This document shows positions 9,147-18,224 of a DNA stretch of 42,572 bases, in pieces. The position numbers and the translations under genes are program-made. The stretch spans positions 1 through 42,572 of the forward strand of contig DATKEH010000117.1 in NCBI GenBank assembly GCA_035546355.1, given 5' to 3'. A model generated the notes under the pieces. The model ran no database searches. It was not told where the DNA came from and saw only the letters and a list, made by a program, of their open reading frames with translations. The DNA comes from DATKEH01 sp035546355. Its GTDB lineage: Bacteria > Acidobacteriota > Thermoanaerobaculia > Multivoradales > JAIOJS01. The stretch's first letter is position 1; each line of letters begins with the position of its first letter.

Positions 9147-11069
9147 ATGCTCAAGGTCCTGCGCGATTCGATGAAGTACCTGGCCTGGATCCTCTGGGCC
9201 GTCATCGCCGTCTTCGTCCTGTTCGTGTTCGTCGACTTCGGCAGCGGCGTGCCCCAGGGCCAGCTGCCGACCCAGAATGCCGCCACCGTGGGCGCCGAGA
9301 CGGTCAGCTACCGCGAGTTCGAGCGCGAGTACCGCGACATGGAACAGCAGATGCGCCAGCAGCTCGGCGAACAGCTCACCCCGGAGCTGGCCGAGCAGCT
9401 GCGCCTGCCGCTGCAGGCTCTCGATCGCGTCATCAACCGCAAGATCCTGCGCGCCGAGGCCCGCCGGCTGGGGCTGGCGGTGAGCGACGAGGAGCTGCGC
9501 GAGTCGATCCTCGAGCTGCCGGTCTTCGCCGACACCCAGGGGCGCTTCGTCGGCCAGGAGACCTACGGTCGGGTGCTGCGCAGCCTCGGCTACACCCCCG
9601 ACCAGTTCGAGGCGGTGATGCGCGAGCAGCTGCTGGTGCAGCGTCTGCTCTCGGCCCTCGGCCAGGCGGTGGTGGTGAGCGACGGCGAGGTCGAGCAACG
9701 CTACCGCCAGGACGTGGAACGGGCCAGCATCCGCTACCTGTCGTTGCCCTTCGGCGAGCTGCGCGGCGAGATCGAGGTGGCGCCCGACGAGGTGCAGCGC
9801 CACTTCGCCGCCCACCGCGAGGAGTACCGGCTCCCCGAGCGGCGCGTGGCGCAATACCTGCTGGTCGACCAGCGCGCCCTGCAGGACGGCGCCGAGCTCT
9901 CCGAGGAGGAGCTGAGCGCCTACTACGACGAGCGCCGCGGCGAGCTCGCCGAGCGCGAGCAGGTGCGCGCCCGGCACGTGCTGGTAGAGAGCCGCGAGGA
10001 GGCGGCGCAGGCGCGACGGCGGATCGAGGCTGGGGAGCCCTTCGCGCAGGTGGCGTCCGAGCTGTCGCAGGACCCCGGAAGCGCCAGCCGCGGCGGCGAC
10101 CTGGGGTGGTTCGGCCGCGGCCGGATGGTGCCGCAGTTCGAGCAATCGGCGTTCGCAGCGCCGGTCGGCGAGCTGGTGGGACCGATCCAGACCCAGTTCG
10201 GATTCCACCTTCTCGAGGTGCTCGAGCGGCGGGAGGAGCGGGTGCGGCCGTTCGAGGAGGTCCGCGAGCTGGTGAGCAATCGCCTGCTCGCCGACCGCGG
10301 CAATCGCCTCGCCGAGGAGCAGGTGCGGGCGCTGGCCGAGCAGCTGCGGACGCAGGGCGAGGTCACGCCCGAACGCATGCAGCAGCTCGCCGTCGAGCGG
10401 GAGGCGGTCGAGTACGGCGCCACCCAGCCCTTCGAGGCCGCCGGTCCGGTGCCGCCGCTCGGCACCGTTCCAGGGCTCAACCAGATGGCCTTCCAGCTGA
10501 CGCCCGGCCAGCTCAGCGAGCCGGTGCGGGTGCCACGGGGGTGGGTGGTGCTGCGGCTGGCCGAAGTGCAGGAGCCGCGGCTGCCCGAGCTCGCCGAGGT
10601 GCAGGCGCAGGTGCGGCGCGACGTCGAGCGGGGCGCGCTCGAGCGGGCGGCCCTGGAGCGGTTGCGGCAGGGGCGCGAGCGGCTGCAACAGGGAGCCGGC
10701 CTGGAGGAGGTGGCGGGCGACCTCGGCCTGGCGGTTCAGGAGTCCCAGCCGTTCGGCCGCGACGGTTTCGTCGCCGGCCTGGGCGCCGCCCCCGAGCTGG
10801 CGGCGGCGGCCCTGGAGCTCGAGCCGGGCCAGGCCGGCGAGCCGCTGCCGGTGGGCGACAACGCCATCCTCTTCCAGGTGGCCGAACGCCAACGCTTCGA
10901 CCCCGTGACGTTCGCGGCCGAAGCCGATACCCTCCGCCAACAGCTCCAGCAGCAGCAACTCGACAGCCTGCTCACCTCGCTCATCCGCCAGCGCCGCGAG
11001 GAGCTGGGGGTGAGCTACGACCGGCGGTTGCTAGAGAGCTGGAAGATGCTGGGTGGAGAGCAGGGCTGA
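9147..11069 (+). CDS. ppiD: PpiD-like membrane-anchored peptidyl-prolyl isomerase
   Basis: 640-residue periplasmic folding factor. An N-terminal cytoplasmic stub and one transmembrane helix (about residues 11-33) precede a SurA-N-like chaperone region (from about 45). A parvulin domain follows at about 270-360 (VRARHVLVESREEA ... DPGSASRGGDLGWFGRGRMVPQFE ... GPIQTQFGFHLLEV), then a second, degenerate parvulin-like repeat (about 430-560) without a clear catalytic set. This is the PpiD arrangement, in which one parvulin domain may be inactive. ATG 9147 has GAGGAGA 9 bases upstream; an ATG at 9105 lacks such a site. It heads the plus-strand run with the PLP enzyme and ruvAB. Confidence 0.88.
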   Translation: MLKVLRDSMKYLAWILWAVIAVFVLFVFVDFGSGVPQGQLPTQNAATVGAETVSYREFEREYRDMEQQMRQQLGEQLTPELAEQLRLPLQALDRVINRKILRAEARRLGLAVSDEELRESILELPVFADTQGRFVGQETYGRVLRSLGYTPDQFEAVMREQLLVQRLLSALGQAVVVSDGEVEQRYRQDVERASIRYLSLPFGELRGEIEVAPDEVQRHFAAHREEYRLPERRVAQYLLVDQRALQDGAELSEEELSAYYDERRGELAEREQVRARHVLVESREEAAQARRRIEAGEPFAQVASELSQDPGSASRGGDLGWFGRGRMVPQFEQSAFAAPVGELVGPIQTQFGFHLLEVLERREERVRPFEEVRELVSNRLLADRGNRLAEEQVRALAEQLRTQGEVTPERMQQLAVEREAVEYGATQPFEAAGPVPPLGTVPGLNQMAFQLTPGQLSEPVRVPRGWVVLRLAEVQEPRLPELAEVQAQVRRDVERGALERAALERLRQGRERLQQGAGLEEVAGDLGLAVQESQPFGRDGFVAGLGAAPELAAAALELEPGQAGEPLPVGDNAILFQVAERQRFDPVTFAAEADTLRQQLQQQQLDSLLTSLIRQRREELGVSYDRRLLESWKMLGGEQG

Positions 11070-11087
11070 GCCCTCGCTGCCCGGTAC

Positions 11088-12263
11088 ATGACCGATCCCG
11101 CCGCGCGTTCCCTGGCCGCCGCCACCCGGGCAGTTCACGCCGGCGAGCGCCAGCAGCTGCCGCGCCGCGCCGCGGCGGCGCCCATCGTGCAGACCGCGCC
11201 CTTCGTGTTCGGCAGCGTCGCCGAGCTGGCCGCCGGCTTCGCCAGCGAGGCGCTCGCCGGGGTCTACAGCCGCTACCACAACCCCACGGTCCGCGTCGTG
11301 GAGGAGAAGCTCGCCGCCCTCGAAGGCACCGAGGACGCGGTCGCCTTCGCCTCCGGGATGGCGGCGATCTCCGGCGCGCTGGCCGCCTCCCTGCGCTCCG
11401 GCGACCTGCTGCTGGCCGCCCGCGAGCTCTACGGCGGCACCCACAGCTGGCTCGGCTGGCTGAGCGAGCACCACCCGGAGATCGCCACCGAGATCCTCCC
11501 CCTGGCGGAGCTCGGACCGCGCCTGTCCGACCCCGGCCGCCCCGCGCCGCGGCTGGTGTTCGTCGAGACCCCCACCAACCCGCTGCTCGACTGCTGCGAT
11601 CTGACGCAGCTCGCCGCCACCTGCCGCCGCCGCGACGCGCTGCTGGTGGTCGACAACACCTTCGCCACCCCGGTGCTGCAGAACCCCCTGGGGCTCGGCG
11701 CCGACCTGGTGGTGCACAGCGCCACCAAGTACCTGGGAGGCCACAGCGACGTCACCGCCGGGCTGGTGGCGGGCCGGGCGGCGCTGCTGGCCCCGGTGCG
11801 CCGCCTGGCGCGGGTCGGCGGCGCCTGTCTCGACCCCCACGCCGCCTTCCTGCTGGCGCGGGGGATGAAGACGCTCGCCCTGCGGATCGAGCGTCAGTCC
11901 GCCACCGCCGCGCGCCTGGCCGAGTGGCTGCGCGGGCAGCCGGTGGTGCGGCAGGTGTGGTACCCGGGCTGGCACCCGCTGGGGCGGGCGCAGATGCGCG
12001 CGGGCGGCGGCATGCTGGCCTGCGACCTGGGCGGCGCCGCGGCCGCCGAGCGGGCGCTGGACCGGCTGCAGGTGTTCCAGCTGATCCCCAGCCTCGGCGG
12101 GGTGGAGAGCGGCGTCAGCGTGCCGGCCTTGACCTCGCACCGCCAGCTGTCGCCGAGCGAGCGGCAGGCGCAGGGCATCGGCGACGGCCTGGTGCGGCTG
12201 TCGTGCGGCATCGAGGACCCCGACGACCTCGAGGCGGATCTCGAGCAGGCGCTGGCCGGGTGA
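11088..12263 (+). CDS. PLP-dependent transsulfuration-family enzyme
   Basis: 391-residue Cys/Met metabolism PLP enzyme (cystathionine gamma-synthase, gamma-lyase, methionine gamma-lyase or O-acylhomoserine sulfhydrylase family). YSRYHNPTVRVVEEKLAALEG near the N-terminus, ASGMAAISGAL, LVVDNTFATPVLQNPL, and VHSATKYLGGHSD with the PLP-binding lysine at 214 are all present. The C-terminal domain has SLGGVESGVSVPA and LVRLSCGIEDPDDLEADL. Cytoplasmic homotetramer in known members. Substrate specificity cannot be fixed from sequence alone. It starts 18 bases after ppiD and ends 7 bases before ruvA, so the three are probably cotranscribed without an obvious functional link. Confidence 0.92.
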   Translation: MTDPAARSLAAATRAVHAGERQQLPRRAAAAPIVQTAPFVFGSVAELAAGFASEALAGVYSRYHNPTVRVVEEKLAALEGTEDAVAFASGMAAISGALAASLRSGDLLLAARELYGGTHSWLGWLSEHHPEIATEILPLAELGPRLSDPGRPAPRLVFVETPTNPLLDCCDLTQLAATCRRRDALLVVDNTFATPVLQNPLGLGADLVVHSATKYLGGHSDVTAGLVAGRAALLAPVRRLARVGGACLDPHAAFLLARGMKTLALRIERQSATAARLAEWLRGQPVVRQVWYPGWHPLGRAQMRAGGGMLACDLGGAAAAERALDRLQVFQLIPSLGGVESGVSVPALTSHRQLSPSERQAQGIGDGLVRLSCGIEDPDDLEADLEQALAG

Positions 12264-12270
12264 GGGGGCG

Positions 12271-12858
12271 ATGATCGGCTACCTGCGCGGCCGCATCCTG
12301 GACCTCGACACCGAGCGCGTGACGCTGGACGTGCACGGGGTCGGCTACGAGCTGGCGATCCCGGTGCCCACCTTCTACGAGCTGGAGCGCCACGGGCGCG
12401 ACGTCGAGGTGTCGCTGCACGTGCACACCCACGTGCGGGAGGACGCCATCGCGCTGTACGGCTTCTGGACGCCGCGCGAGCGGCAGCTGTTCGAGAGGCT
12501 GATCGCGGTCTCCGGCATCGGACCGCGGCTGGCGCGGGTGGTCCTCTCGGGCATGCCGCCCGAGGCCCTGGCGGCGGCGGTGGCGGCGGGCGACGTCGGC
12601 CGCCTCGGCACCATTCCCGGGGTCGGCAAGAAGACCGCCGAACGGATGGTGCTGGAGCTCAGGGACCGGATGGGCGAGCTGACGGCCGCGGCCGCGACTC
12701 CCGCCGCCGGCGGCGAGGAGCTGGCCGCCGCCCTGCTCAACCTCGGCTACCGGCGGAGCGAGGCGGAACGGGCGGTGGCGGCCGTGGAGCGAGAGGCTGC
12801 CGACGCCGACTTCGCCGACAAGCTGCGGCGCGCCTTGCGCCAGCTGTCGCGGGTGTAG
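12271..12858 (+). CDS. ruvA: Holliday junction branch migration protein RuvA
   Basis: 195-residue DNA-binding subunit of the RuvAB resolvasome motor. An OB-fold domain (MIGYLRGRILDLD ... HVHTHVREDAIALYGF) is followed by two helix-hairpin-helix motifs (AVSGIGPRLARVVLSG and TIPGVGKKTAERMVLEL) and a small C-terminal helical domain that contacts RuvB (LNLGYRRSEAERAV). Length is normal. ruvC is not adjacent. GTGAGGGG lies just before the ATG. ruvB follows after 64 bases containing a palindromic repeat and its own -10 box. Confidence 0.97.
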   Translation: MIGYLRGRILDLDTERVTLDVHGVGYELAIPVPTFYELERHGRDVEVSLHVHTHVREDAIALYGFWTPRERQLFERLIAVSGIGPRLARVVLSGMPPEALAAAVAAGDVGRLGTIPGVGKKTAERMVLELRDRMGELTAAAATPAAGGEELAAALLNLGYRRSEAERAVAAVEREAADADFADKLRRALRQLSRV

Positions 12859-12908
12859 CCCGGGTGTAGCCCGGCCGCGGCCCCCACCGCGGGGCGCATC
12901 CACCCGGG
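12859..12908 (+). repeat. REP-like palindrome between ruvA and ruvB
   Basis: Outer arms CCCGGGTG (12859-12866) and CACCCGGG (12901-12908) are exact reverse complements; inside is CCGCGG-CCCCCA-CCGCGG. The left side also holds the tandem direct repeat GTGTAGCCCGG twice. The GTAGCCCGG...CCGGG form recalls small intergenic palindromes common in several proteobacterial genomes. It sits immediately after the ruvA stop and could terminate or attenuate transcription. Confidence 0.6.
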
Positions 12909-12910
12909 GA

Positions 12911-12916
12911 TAGAAT
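12911..12916 (+). promoter_or_regulatory. Candidate -10 box (TAGAAT) for ruvB
   Basis: TAGAAT is separated from the ruvB ATG at 12923 by only 6 bases, so transcription would begin at or next to the ATG (leaderless). No Shine-Dalgarno sequence is visible, in agreement with this. Confidence 0.45.
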
Positions 12917-12922
12917 CCGGAC

Positions 12923-13945
<1,023 letters not shown>

Positions 13946-13952
13946 GCCGGCG

Positions 13953-14849
13953 ATGCGCGAGGGGGCGCTGATCTACAACCCGGCGGCGGGGCGGCGGCGC
14001 GCGGAGCGGCTGCGGGCGGCGGTGGGGGCGGCCCTGCACGCAGGGGGCTGGCGGGTCGAGGCCCACGCCACGGACGCCGTGGGGGCGGCCACCACCATGG
14101 CGCGCCAGCTCGCCGCCTCGGGTTCGGTCGAGGCGGTGTTCGCGCTCGGCGGCGACGGCACCCTGCGCGAGGTGGCGGCGGGGCTGCTGGGCAGCGAGGT
14201 GGCGCTGGGCCCGCTCCCCGGCGGCACCAGCAACGTGCTCACCCGCTCGCTCGGCGTCCCGCGCGACCCGCTGGCGGCGGCGCGGCTGCTCGCCGGCGCG
14301 CCGCGGCGGGCCATCCGCGCCGGGCGCTGCGATGGCGAGCCCTTCCTGATGATGGTCTCCGCCGGGTTCGACGCTGCGGTGGTGGCCACCATGGACGGCG
14401 CCCTCAAGGCGCGCTGGGGCCTCGCCGGGGTGGCCTGGACCGGCCTTCCCGCCTGGTGGCGCTACGACTACCCCCTGGTCGAGGTGGGGACCGGCGACGT
14501 GCGCGACGCCGCCCCCTTCGTGGCGGTGTGCAACATCCCGCACTACGGCGGCCCCTACTGCCTGGCGCCGGGCGCCCGCTGCGACGACGACAGCCTCGAG
14601 CTGGTGCTCTACCGGCGCCGCGGCCGGCTGGCCGCCCTCGGCTTCCTGCGCGACCTCGCGCGCGGGCGGCACCACCACCGCCCCGACGTCGCCATCCGCA
14701 CCTGCACCGGAGAGGTGACGCTGGACGGGCCGGCGGGCACGCCGCTGCAGGTCGACGGCGACCCCTGGCGCGGTCCGCTGCCGCTGACCGTGGGGGTCCA
14801 CCAGCATCCCCTGTGGATCCTGGCGCCGCCGGCTACCCCGTCCGCATGA
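13953..14849 (+). CDS. Diacylglycerol kinase-family lipid kinase
   Basis: 298-residue cytoplasmic lipid kinase of the DAGK/YegS/LCB5 family. The N-terminal domain has LIYNPAAGRRRAERL and the ATP-site FALGGDGTLREVAAGL (about residues 65-75), then PLPGGTSNVLTRSLGVP. The C-terminal beta domain contains CNIPHYGGPYCLAPGARCDDDSLELVLY and a final DGDPW motif near the C-terminus, as in the family. The lipid substrate (diacylglycerol, sphingoid base or other) cannot be told. It follows ruvB by 7 bases and its last 17 bases overlap the convergent radical SAM gene. Confidence 0.9.
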   Translation: MREGALIYNPAAGRRRAERLRAAVGAALHAGGWRVEAHATDAVGAATTMARQLAASGSVEAVFALGGDGTLREVAAGLLGSEVALGPLPGGTSNVLTRSLGVPRDPLAAARLLAGAPRRAIRAGRCDGEPFLMMVSAGFDAAVVATMDGALKARWGLAGVAWTGLPAWWRYDYPLVEVGTGDVRDAAPFVAVCNIPHYGGPYCLAPGARCDDDSLELVLYRRRGRLAALGFLRDLARGRHHHRPDVAIRTCTGEVTLDGPAGTPLQVDGDPWRGPLPLTVGVHQHPLWILAPPATPSA

Positions 14850-16398
14850 AGTGCCAGCGCAGGTCCCCCTCCATCGGCCGGAAGACCTCCGGCTCGATGC
14901 GGGGGGCGAGCTCGCGCAACAGCGACGAGAGGTGCTGCCCGCGGGCGGCGCGCTCCAGCGCGTCGGCGGCCTCGGCGCCGGCCTTGGAGATGTAGGTCTG
15001 CCACACCGCCTGGCGGATCGACATCGGGCCCAGCGAGACGTTGGGCAGCCGCCCGACGCCCTTGTTGAGGATCGAGATGCGGCGCTTCAGCGTCCGCTCG
15101 TCGGCCATCGGCTGGCGCTGCCAGGGGGTGTAGGGCTTGGGGACCAGGATGTTGGTGCCGAGGTGCAGGTGCCCCATCACCCCGCTGCCGGTCGCCGCCC
15201 GCCGCATGATGCCGCGCACCGCCTCGGCCAGCTCGAGGATCGAGCCGACGTCGTCGTCGGTCTCCTCGGGCAGCCCGATCAGGAAGTACAGCTTGAGCTG
15301 CGTGAAGCCGGCGGCGAAGATCATCCGCACCTTCTCGAGCAGCTCCTCGTTGGTGACCAGCTTGCCCATCTTGAAGCGCAGCGCGTCGTTGCCGGTCTCC
15401 GGCGCCAGGGTGATCGCGCGGTCGCCGGAGGCGTGCAGCGCCGCCAGCACCCCCTCGGTCACCGCCGGGATGCGGATCGACGACACCGAGCAGCGGAAGC
15501 CGAGCGCGACGCCGCGGCCGAGGATGGCCTCGATCTGCGGGTGGTCGCCCACCGCGGTGGCGACGAACCCCACCTGGTCGGTCACCGCCCGCGCCCGCTC
15601 CATGGCGTCGAGGATGAACTCGGTGGGGTGCCAGCGGAACTTGCCCATGCCGAAGGTGGCCCAGCAGTAGCGGCACTTCTCGGGGCAGCCGCGCGACATC
15701 TCGATCAACACCTTGTCGCGGAACTCGGTGTGGGGGGTGACGATCACCGACGACGGCAGATGCCCCGGCTGCAGCATCTGCTCGGCGGAGAGCTCGAGCT
15801 TGCGCAGCTTGCCGCCGGGGCCTACCGCACTGTCGGGATCGTGGTGGGCCGGTACGAAGAACCCGGCGCGGGTCGCCAGCCGCGCCAGCACCGCCTCGCG
15901 GTCGGCCTCCTCCTCGAGGGCGGCGAGCAGCGGCGGCAGCACGTTCTCCGCCGCCCCCAGCGCGAAGGCGTCGACGAACGCCGCCATCGGCAGCGGGTTG
16001 ATGGCGGCGCAGGAGCCGCCGAGCAGCACCAGCGGGTCGCCGGGGCGGCGCGCCTCGCGGCGCAGCGGGATGCCGGCGCGGTCGAGCAGCGCCAGCAGGT
16101 TGACGTAGTCCTGCTCGAAGGAGACCGAGAAGGCGACGCAGCCGAAGGCGTTGAGCGGCGTCTCGGTCTCCACCGTCAGCGGCATGCCCGTGCCGTCGAG
16201 GAAGAAGCGCTCGCACGCCCAGTCGGGGCGCCGGTGCACCAGCTCGTAGGTGCGCTGGAAGCCGAGGCTCGACATCCCCACGTGGTAGCTGTTGGCGTAG
16301 CCGAGGGCCAGGCGGTGCCGCGCGTGCGGCGAAAACGCCTCGACGGCGCGCTCGGCGGCGCGGTGCTCTCGCCAGCTGGGGGTCGGGTTGCGGCTCAT
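14833..16398 (-). CDS. B12-binding-type radical SAM protein
   Basis: 521-residue protein. The N-terminal ~190 residues look like a cobalamin-binding-type Rossmann domain (LALGYANSYHVGMSSLGFQ, VAFSVSFEQDYVNLLALL, LGGSCAAINPLP). The radical SAM domain follows, with RGCPEKCRYCW giving the CxxxCxxC cluster ligands C238, C242 and C245, and LAPETGNDALRFKMGK. The classic DxHxxG B12 ligand is not seen. This type is common beside housekeeping genes and is of unknown function; the N-terminal half resembles TIGR03960-like proteins. Lacking a TRAM domain, it is not MiaB or RimO. It lies 42 bases after folA, so it is probably the last gene of the DCC-thyA-folA operon. Confidence 0.82.
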   Translation of the reverse strand: MSRNPTPSWREHRAAERAVEAFSPHARHRLALGYANSYHVGMSSLGFQRTYELVHRRPDWACERFFLDGTGMPLTVETETPLNAFGCVAFSVSFEQDYVNLLALLDRAGIPLRREARRPGDPLVLLGGSCAAINPLPMAAFVDAFALGAAENVLPPLLAALEEEADREAVLARLATRAGFFVPAHHDPDSAVGPGGKLRKLELSAEQMLQPGHLPSSVIVTPHTEFRDKVLIEMSRGCPEKCRYCWATFGMGKFRWHPTEFILDAMERARAVTDQVGFVATAVGDHPQIEAILGRGVALGFRCSVSSIRIPAVTEGVLAALHASGDRAITLAPETGNDALRFKMGKLVTNEELLEKVRMIFAAGFTQLKLYFLIGLPEETDDDVGSILELAEAVRGIMRRAATGSGVMGHLHLGTNILVPKPYTPWQRQPMADERTLKRRISILNKGVGRLPNVSLGPMSIRQAVWQTYISKAGAEAADALERAARGQHLSSLLRELAPRIEPEVFRPMEGDLRWHFMRTG

Positions 16399-16440
16399 GG
16401 CGACCTTCTATCCTACTCCTGCCACGGACCGCGCGCCGCC

Positions 16441-16938
16441 TCAGCCGGCCACCCGCTCGAGCACCAGGAAGCTCAGCGGATGGGGGTTGTCGGCGTCGGC
16501 GGCGCGGTCCTCGCGCGCCACCTCGCGCCAGGCGCGCGGGTCGAGGCCGGGAAAGTGGGTCTCGCCGGACACCGCGGCGTGCACCCGCGTCAGGTAGACG
16601 CGCTGGGCCAGCGGCAGGGCCTGGCGGTAGAGCTCGCCGCCGCCGCCGACGAGGACCTCGTCGTCGCCGGCCTCCCGCGCCACCGACAGCGCCTCGTCGA
16701 GCGACGCCGCGCGCAGCACCTCTGCGGGCAGCTCCGGCTCGCCGCGGCTGACCACCACCATGCGCCGCCCGCGCAGCGCGCGGCCGATCGACTCCCAGGT
16801 CTTGCGCCCCACCACCAGGTGATGGCCCATGGTCAGCTGCTTGAAGCGCTGCAGGTCGGCCGGCAGCCGCCAGGGCAGGTCGCCCGCCCGTCCGATGATG
16901 CCGTCGTCGGCCACCGCCACCACCAGCGACACCCTCAC
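16441..16938 (-). CDS. folA: Dihydrofolate reductase
   Basis: 165-residue NADPH-dependent reductase of dihydrofolate to tetrahydrofolate. Family residues: VSLVVAVADDGIIGRAGDLPWRLPADLQRFKQLTMGH (substrate site and Met20-type loop), VVGRKTWESIGRALRGRRMVVVSR (NADPH binding), VLVGGGGELYRQALPLAQRVYLTRVH, and the FPGLDP region. It starts at GTG 16938, whose last bases overlap the thyA stop (GTGA), so it is translationally coupled to thyA. Thymidylate synthase makes dihydrofolate and this enzyme recycles it, the classic thyA-folA pairing. Confidence 0.97.
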   Translation of the reverse strand: MRVSLVVAVADDGIIGRAGDLPWRLPADLQRFKQLTMGHHLVVGRKTWESIGRALRGRRMVVVSRGEPELPAEVLRAASLDEALSVAREAGDDEVLVGGGGELYRQALPLAQRVYLTRVHAAVSGETHFPGLDPRAWREVAREDRAADADNPHPLSFLVLERVAG

Positions 16939-17729
16939 ACCGCCACCGCCGCCTTGATGTGGGGGTGGGGATCGTACCCCTCGATCTCGAGGTCCTCGAA
17001 GGTGAAGTCCTCGAGGCGCCGCCGCGCCGGGTCGAGGCGCAGCCGGGGCAGCGGCCGCGGCTGGCGCGACAGCTGCAACCGCGCCTGCTCGAGGTGGTTG
17101 GCGTAGAGGTGCGCGTCGCCCAGGGTGTGGACGAAGTCTCCCGGCTGCAGGTCGCACACCTGCGCCACCATGTGGGTGAGCAGGGCGTAGGAGGCGATGT
17201 TGAACGGCACGCCGAGGAAGGCGTCGGCGCTGCGCTGGTAGAGCTGGCAGGAGAGGCGCCCCTCGCCGACCCAGAACTGGAACAGCAGGTGGCAGGGGGG
17301 GAGGGCCATCGCCTCCAGCTCGCCGACGTTCCACGCCGAGACGACGTGGCGGCGGGAGTCGGGGTCGCGGCGGATCTGCTCGACGACGCGCGCGATCTGA
17401 TCCACCCGCCGGCCGTCGGCGGTGGGCCAGGAGCGCCACTGGGCACCGTACACCGGCCCCAGCTCGCCGGCGGCGTCCGCCCACGCGTCCCAGATGCTCA
17501 CCCCGTGCTGGTTGAGCCAGCCGACGTGGGTGTCGCCGCGCAGGAACCAGAGCAGCTCGTAGGCGATCGAGCGCAGGTGCAGCTTCTTGGTGGTCAGCAG
17601 CGGGAAGCCGTGGCCGAGGTCGAAGCGCATCTGGTGCCCGAACACCGATAGCGTGCCGGTGCCGGTGCGGTCGTCCTTGGCCACCCCCTGGTCGAGAATG
17701 CGGGCCAGCAGGTCGAGGTAGGGCCTCAC
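16935..17729 (-). CDS. thyA: Thymidylate synthase
   Basis: 264 residues, the same length as the E. coli enzyme, converting dUMP to dTMP with methylene-tetrahydrofolate. Signatures: DDRTGTGTLSVFGHQMRF, FPLLTTKKLHLRSIAYELLWFLRGDT, ALPPCHLLFQF with the catalytic cysteine at residue 146, RSADAFLGVPFNIASYALL, and the C-terminal IEGYDPHPHIKAAVAV. It begins at GTG 17729 in a GTGA overlap with the stop of the DCC gene and overlaps folA the same way. Very strongly conserved; certain. Confidence 0.99.
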   Translation of the reverse strand: MRPYLDLLARILDQGVAKDDRTGTGTLSVFGHQMRFDLGHGFPLLTTKKLHLRSIAYELLWFLRGDTHVGWLNQHGVSIWDAWADAAGELGPVYGAQWRSWPTADGRRVDQIARVVEQIRRDPDSRRHVVSAWNVGELEAMALPPCHLLFQFWVGEGRLSCQLYQRSADAFLGVPFNIASYALLTHMVAQVCDLQPGDFVHTLGDAHLYANHLEQARLQLSRQPRPLPRLRLDPARRRLEDFTFEDLEIEGYDPHPHIKAAVAV

Positions 17730-18193
17730 GGCAGGAACCTCGCGCGGTGCTCGGGCGGCGGCAGCGGGCAGGTCTCGTACTTGCCGAACCAGCCGTAGCG
17801 GCGCCGCGCCACCCAGCGGTAGACGCCGTCGCGCAGCGGTCGGGGGATGACCCGCAGGGCGCCGGCCAGCCACCACACGCCGCCGACGTCGGCGAGCGCC
17901 AGCAGCACGGCGTCGGAGCGCAGGTAGGCCTGCTCGTCGGCGAGGCCGAAGCCGCGCACGTACACCAGGGTGTCGAGGTCCTGCGGCAGGTCGCGCCGCT
18001 GCCGCACCCGCGCGGCGGTGGCGCCCTGCAGCGGGGCGAAGCACAGCACCGCCTTGCGGTCGGCGACCAGCAGCAGGCGCACCAGGCGGTTGCACAGGCC
18101 ACACACGCCGTCGTAGAGCACCAGGTTGGAGCTCGGCGACAGCAGCGACCCGGACTCCGTCAGGGCGTCGGCGGCCAGGGTCTGGAAGGACAT
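17726..18193 (-). CDS. DCC-family thiol-disulfide oxidoreductase-like protein (DUF393)
   Basis: 155-residue small protein with the family hallmark LVLYDGVCGLCNRLVRLLL, the CxxC placed after a YDG segment as in thioredoxin-like DCC proteins. Later features are FAPLQGATA, LALADVGGVWWLAGAL and a C-terminal RRRYGWFGKYETCPLPPPEHRARFL, also typical. Biochemical function in this family is unproven; redox activity is inferred from the CxxC. It is the first gene of the operon with thyA and folA (4-base overlap), with a TAGAAT -10 box upstream. No signal peptide, so probably cytoplasmic. Confidence 0.88.
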   Translation of the reverse strand: MSFQTLAADALTESGSLLSPSSNLVLYDGVCGLCNRLVRLLLVADRKAVLCFAPLQGATAARVRQRRDLPQDLDTLVYVRGFGLADEQAYLRSDAVLLALADVGGVWWLAGALRVIPRPLRDGVYRWVARRRYGWFGKYETCPLPPPEHRARFLP

Positions 18194-18224
18194 CGTCGCG
18201 AGGTTCGAGCTTCGGGAGCGATCG

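Noticed and set aside
14833..16398. The radical SAM protein as RimO or MiaB
   Set aside because: No UPF0004 cysteines or TRAM domain; the N-terminus is of B12-binding type.
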